A stretch of 64,000 nt of DNA from Actibacterium sp. 188UL27-1. Its GTDB lineage: Bacteria > Pseudomonadota > Alphaproteobacteria > Rhodobacterales > Rhodobacteraceae. Within the stretch, counting starts at the first letter, position 1; every line of letters starts with the position of its first letter. Positions 61,505 through 64,000 of the stretch are shown here, piece by piece. Both the position numbers and the translations under genes were made by a program. The notes beneath the pieces are model-generated. The model was not told where the DNA came from, did not search any database, and worked only from the letters and a program-made list of their open reading frames with translations. The DNA lies in contig NZ_JAFEUL010000008.1 of the NCBI RefSeq assembly GCF_016901225.1, positions 1 through 64,000 of the forward strand. Direction: 5' to 3'.

Positions 61505-61902
61505 CAGAACAGCGCCGCGATTAACATGGCCAGGGTCGCCGCGAAGCCCACGCCCCAGATAAGCGACCGCCACGGCATGAGGCCACTGGCATAGGCTGGC
61601 ACGTAAAGGATGCGGGCCACCAGGTAGGCATGGGCGCAGAGCGCGGTGAAACCGGAGGATTTGTCCCCGAGGGTCACAACGACGACGGCGATGGTGAAAA
61701 AGATCAGCCCCTCGAAATGGTTCTCCATCGCGCGTTTCAGGCGTTTGGTGGTCTGGCTCAGGCCATCGGTGAGATTGGGGTCATCGCGCGGTCCGAGCGT
61801 CTTGCCAACGCCAAGCTCCAGATTGGCAGGCACGGCATAAAGCAGGAATTGAACCACCTGCAAAAGGGCGGCAAGGGTCAGAACGGTGAGTTCAGGGGTC
61901 AT
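61504..61902 (-). CDS. MAPEG-family membrane protein
   Basis: This 132-residue protein has four membrane helices, typical of MAPEG. LTVLTLAALLQVVQFLLYAV opens it, and LKRAMENHFEGLIFFTIAVV (about residues 55-74, with the conserved EN-x-x-E pattern as MENHFEGL) is the glutathione/lipid-binding signature. AHAYLVARILYVPAYASG follows. Bacterial members are uncharacterised, and some may be glutathione-dependent. It lies between small genes of an operon that links odhB and lpd. Confidence 0.87.
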   Translation of the reverse strand: MTPELTVLTLAALLQVVQFLLYAVPANLELGVGKTLGPRDDPNLTDGLSQTTKRLKRAMENHFEGLIFFTIAVVVVTLGDKSSGFTALCAHAYLVARILYVPAYASGLMPWRSLIWGVGFAATLAMLIAALF

Positions 61903-62146
61903 CTTGTAAATCCGAATGGTCGATCATGGCGGTAAGAGTGTCGATCTTGCGGTGCAGGACAGCGTTCATGATCAGACTGAGGACGAGGGACGAAGCGACA
62001 TAGATCGGCAGCACCGCCCAAAGCCAAGACGGCCAGCCCTGCCAGGCCATCCAGCCCCAAATGAGGGTTGTGGCTATAGCTGCGCCCACGACCCAGGTCT
62101 GGACGACTTTCTGGGTCGTGGGCGCGGAGGGGAGGTCGATGGTCAT
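61892..62146 (-). CDS. Small two-helix membrane protein
   Basis: This 84-residue protein has two hydrophobic helices (VVGAAIATTLIWGWMAWQGW and LWAVLPIYVASSLVLSLIMN). It ends with a soluble, partly acidic tail (RKIDTLTAMIDHSDLQDDP). No family is recognised. It overlaps the MAPEG gene by 11 bases and is coupled to the upstream AT-rich gene through an ATGA overlap. Function is unknown. Confidence 0.65.
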   Translation of the reverse strand: MTIDLPSAPTTQKVVQTWVVGAAIATTLIWGWMAWQGWPSWLWAVLPIYVASSLVLSLIMNAVLHRKIDTLTAMIDHSDLQDDP

Positions 62147-62766
62147 TCAGACGAAACCAGAAGGTTGCGATACCAAGTCGTCATTTTAAGAGCACGTGCA
62201 TTAGCACTATTTGCTTTTTGTAGTCTTGCGATAACCAGCTTGGGTGCGTCCAACACTGGCTCGAAGTAACACCAAGAGATAGCGTCGAAACCTGCAGGCT
62301 TATCCAGTTTTTCATGGCCACCAGGGCGCCAACCGTAGACGCTTTGCGCATGATATCTCAAGAAAGCTGCAAGCGGTGCGTTCTTGTCAGATAGTGATTT
62401 GAGGTCTTCTGGCATGACGCACAGATTGGCGAGATGGCAATACGCGTCCCGATCTTTTGGCACGGACCAAACATGTGCAAGTGTCCAACCCGTGGGGTGC
62501 GCTGTCCTGGTTTCGTTGTGAGACCAAAGCAATGCCCATTTTGTGACAGTATTATCGTCATATATGATATCCTGCGCTTTGTCATACGAACCGCGTTTTT
62601 TTGTGTCTCGTACGACAGGAAACACCGAGCCTTCAAATTGTGTTACAACTTCCGGATGAGGGAGGCGCACCCATTTCGATGCCAAGGACACCAGATGTGG
62701 CGCTTCAACGCTCAAATCGGGCGGTCCGGAATAGAGCTCAGAAGGATGTGAGCACTGTGATGTCAT
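62143..62766 (-). CDS. Hypothetical protein, AT-rich, possibly acquired
   Basis: The 207-residue soluble product has no domain I can name. It contains WALLWSHNETRTAHPTGWTL, then DRDAYCHLANLCVMPEDLKS and PAGFDAISWCYFEPVLDAPK. The third quarter (LANLCVMPEDLKSLSDKN) recalls endonuclease-like proteins only faintly. The base composition is clearly poorer in GC than its neighbours, and codons rare elsewhere here (TTA, AGA, ATA) are used, which suggests recent transfer. It is nevertheless coupled to the next gene (ATGA) and sits 38 bases after odhB. Confidence 0.6.
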   Translation of the reverse strand: MTSQCSHPSELYSGPPDLSVEAPHLVSLASKWVRLPHPEVVTQFEGSVFPVVRDTKKRGSYDKAQDIIYDDNTVTKWALLWSHNETRTAHPTGWTLAHVWSVPKDRDAYCHLANLCVMPEDLKSLSDKNAPLAAFLRYHAQSVYGWRPGGHEKLDKPAGFDAISWCYFEPVLDAPKLVIARLQKANSANARALKMTTWYRNLLVSSE

Positions 62767-62804
62767 TTACGGATCAGCTCCCTACTAATTACAGAAGCCT
62801 GCAA

Positions 62805-64000
62805 TTACAAATCCATCAGGAGGCGACGCGGGTCTTCTAGGGCCTCTTTGACGCGGACCAGGAACGTGACGGCGCCTTTGCCATCGACGATACGGTGGTC
62901 GTAGCTGAGGGCGAGGTACATCATGGGGCGGATCTCAACTTTGCCGCCGATGGCCATGGGGCGGTCCTGGATCTTGTGCATGCCGAGGATGCCGGATTGC
63001 GGTGGGTTCAGGATGGGTGAACTCATCAGCGAGCCATAGACCCCGCCATTTGAGATGGTGAAGGTGCCGCCTTGCATTTCGGCCATGCTCAGCTTGCCGT
63101 CTCGGGCGCGTTTGCCTTTCTCGGCGATGGCTTTCTCAATGGCCGCGAACCCCATGGCGTCGGCGTCCCGGATCACGGGCACGACAAGGCCCGTAGGTGT
63201 GCCCGCGGCAATGCCCATATGGACAAAGTTCTTGTAGACGATATCCGTACCGTCGATCTCGGCATTGACCTCGGGAACTTCATTCAGGGCATGGCAGCAG
63301 GCCTTGGTGAAGAACGACATGAAGCCCAGCTTGACGCCGTGCTTCTTGAGGAACAATTCCTTGTATTCGTTGCGCAGGTTCATGACGGCGCCCATGTCGA
63401 CCTCATTATAGGTCGTCAGCATGGCGGCGGTGTTCTGGCTGTCCTTCAGGCGCTTGGCGATGGTCTGGCGTAGGCGGGTCATCTTGACCCGTTCCTCGCG
63501 TGCGGCATCATCGGCGGGAACCGGGGCGCGGGGGGCTTGGGCAACGGGGGTGGGCACAGTCGCCGCAGGCGCTGGGGCTGCGCCCTTGCCTGGCGATTGC
63601 AGTGCCTTTTGTACATCTTCCTTCATGATGCGCCCGTCGCGGCCGGTGCCCTGAACTTGCGCGGGGCTCATGTCATGTTCCGCCATCATCTTCTTGGCGG
63701 ATGGGGCATGTTCGATATCCGTGCGCGCGTCGCTCGAATTTAGATCGGCAGCATAGTTGGCCCGTTCCGCTTCGTCAGCCACCGGGCCGGTCGAAACCGC
63801 GGCGGCGACCCCGCCGCCGGAGGACAGTATGGCCAGCTTTGCCGCGGCATCGACGGTGGTGCCTTCCGGCGCCAGGATCTCGACCAACGTGCCGGAGGCC
63901 GGTGCAGGGACCTCGACGCTCACCTTGTCGGTTTCCAATTCGCACAACATCTCGTCCTGGGCCACGCTATCGCCCACGGCCTTGAACCAGGTGCTGACCG
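62805..64000 (-). CDS. odhB: Dihydrolipoyllysine succinyltransferase (E2 of 2-oxoglutarate dehydrogenase), 5' end outside
   Basis: This is the E2 core of the 2-oxoglutarate dehydrogenase complex. The frame is open past the window edge ([20 protein letters not shown]). The lipoylated Lys is in [14 protein letters not shown], a peripheral-subunit-binding domain follows ([20 protein letters not shown]), and the catalytic domain ends with [18 protein letters not shown] (His and Asp of HxxxD). An Ala/Pro-rich linker ([20 protein letters not shown]) joins the domains. About 20 N-terminal residues are missing. It is upstream of lpd in the same direction with small genes between. Confidence 0.95.
   Translation of the reverse strand, partial: VSTWFKAVGDSVAQDEMLCELETDKVSVEVPAPASGTLVEILAPEGTTVDAAAKLAILSSGGGVAAAVSTGPVADEAERANYAADLNSSDARTDIEHAPSAKKMMAEHDMSPAQVQGTGRDGRIMKEDVQKALQSPGKGAAPAPAATVPTPVAQAPRAPVPADDAAREERVKMTRLRQTIAKRLKDSQNTAAMLTTYNEVDMGAVMNLRNEYKELFLKKHGVKLGFMSFFTKACCHALNEVPEVNAEIDGTDIVYKNFVHMGIAAGTPTGLVVPVIRDADAMGFAAIEKAIAEKGKRARDGKLSMAEMQGGTFTISNGGVYGSLMSSPILNPPQSGILGMHKIQDRPMAIGGKVEIRPMMYLALSYDHRIVDGKGAVTFLVRVKEALEDPRRLLMDL

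Overview
The window reads as a chromosomal segment of a marine Rhodobacteraceae (Roseobacter-group alphaproteobacterium). The grounds are the high GC content, the gene families present (SodN/SodX nickel superoxide dismutase, VPLPA-type C-terminal sorting signal, ScfR-type regulator, TIGR02300 acidic protein, NDUFA12-like complex I accessory protein, DUF2155), pervasive ATGA overlaps in operons, and a two-subunit reductive pyrimidine pathway. All assignments come from reading the sequence and translations; no database search was run.

Layout. 1-1.8 kb is mobile-element debris: the 5' end of an IS481-like transposase, an IS1182-like transposase fragment, a probable relaxase fragment, and a decayed lectin-like gene. 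2.1-2.9 kb holds sodN-sodX, followed by a frameshifted DJ-1/PfpI gene. 3.6-7.6 kb is a Mn/Fe-type ABC importer (sitABCD-like) behind a Fur/Mur-like box. 7.6-14.4 kb is polyamine metabolism: oxidase and aminotransferase genes divergent from a potFGHI importer. 14.4-17.1 kb has an ASCH protein, a photolyase-like flavoprotein whose domains look permuted, and an SRPBCC/ArsR pair. 17.2-19.3 kb is clpP-clpX. 19.7-24 kb carries ridA, NDUFA12-like, mlaD-like, DUF2155, aat and accC-accB.

24.2-34.8 kb is a reductive pyrimidine catabolism island (preT, preA, ureidopropionase-type hydrolase, dihydropyrimidinase) with its own NMT1/THI5-type ABC importer, a glycosyltransferase-like gene inside it, and a strong terminator at its end. 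34.8-37 kb has small and poorly known genes. 37.1-49.4 kb groups acetate/short-acyl metabolism and sensing: acs, a Liv-type ABC importer, an ScfR-type regulator, a lone receiver, a two-TM protein and a sodium-symporter/histidine-kinase fusion. 49.5-54 kb has a FliM/FliN-domain protein with a PDL-repeat tail and a membrane ClpP-like protease gene coupled to a membrane coiled-coil gene. 54.2-56.2 kb has an SGNH hydrolase and an SbtB-SbtA bicarbonate module. 56.5-58.5 kb has tRNA-Ala(GGC), a TIGR02300 protein, a YgjP-like metallopeptidase and a GntR regulator. 58.6-64 kb ends in lpd and the 5'-truncated odhB with six small genes around them.

Two dispersed non-coding repeat families were found. 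One is built of 11-bp phased units around TGYATGG (three loci). The other is a roughly 24-bp motif that occurs once between genes and once inside the start of an ABC permease gene.
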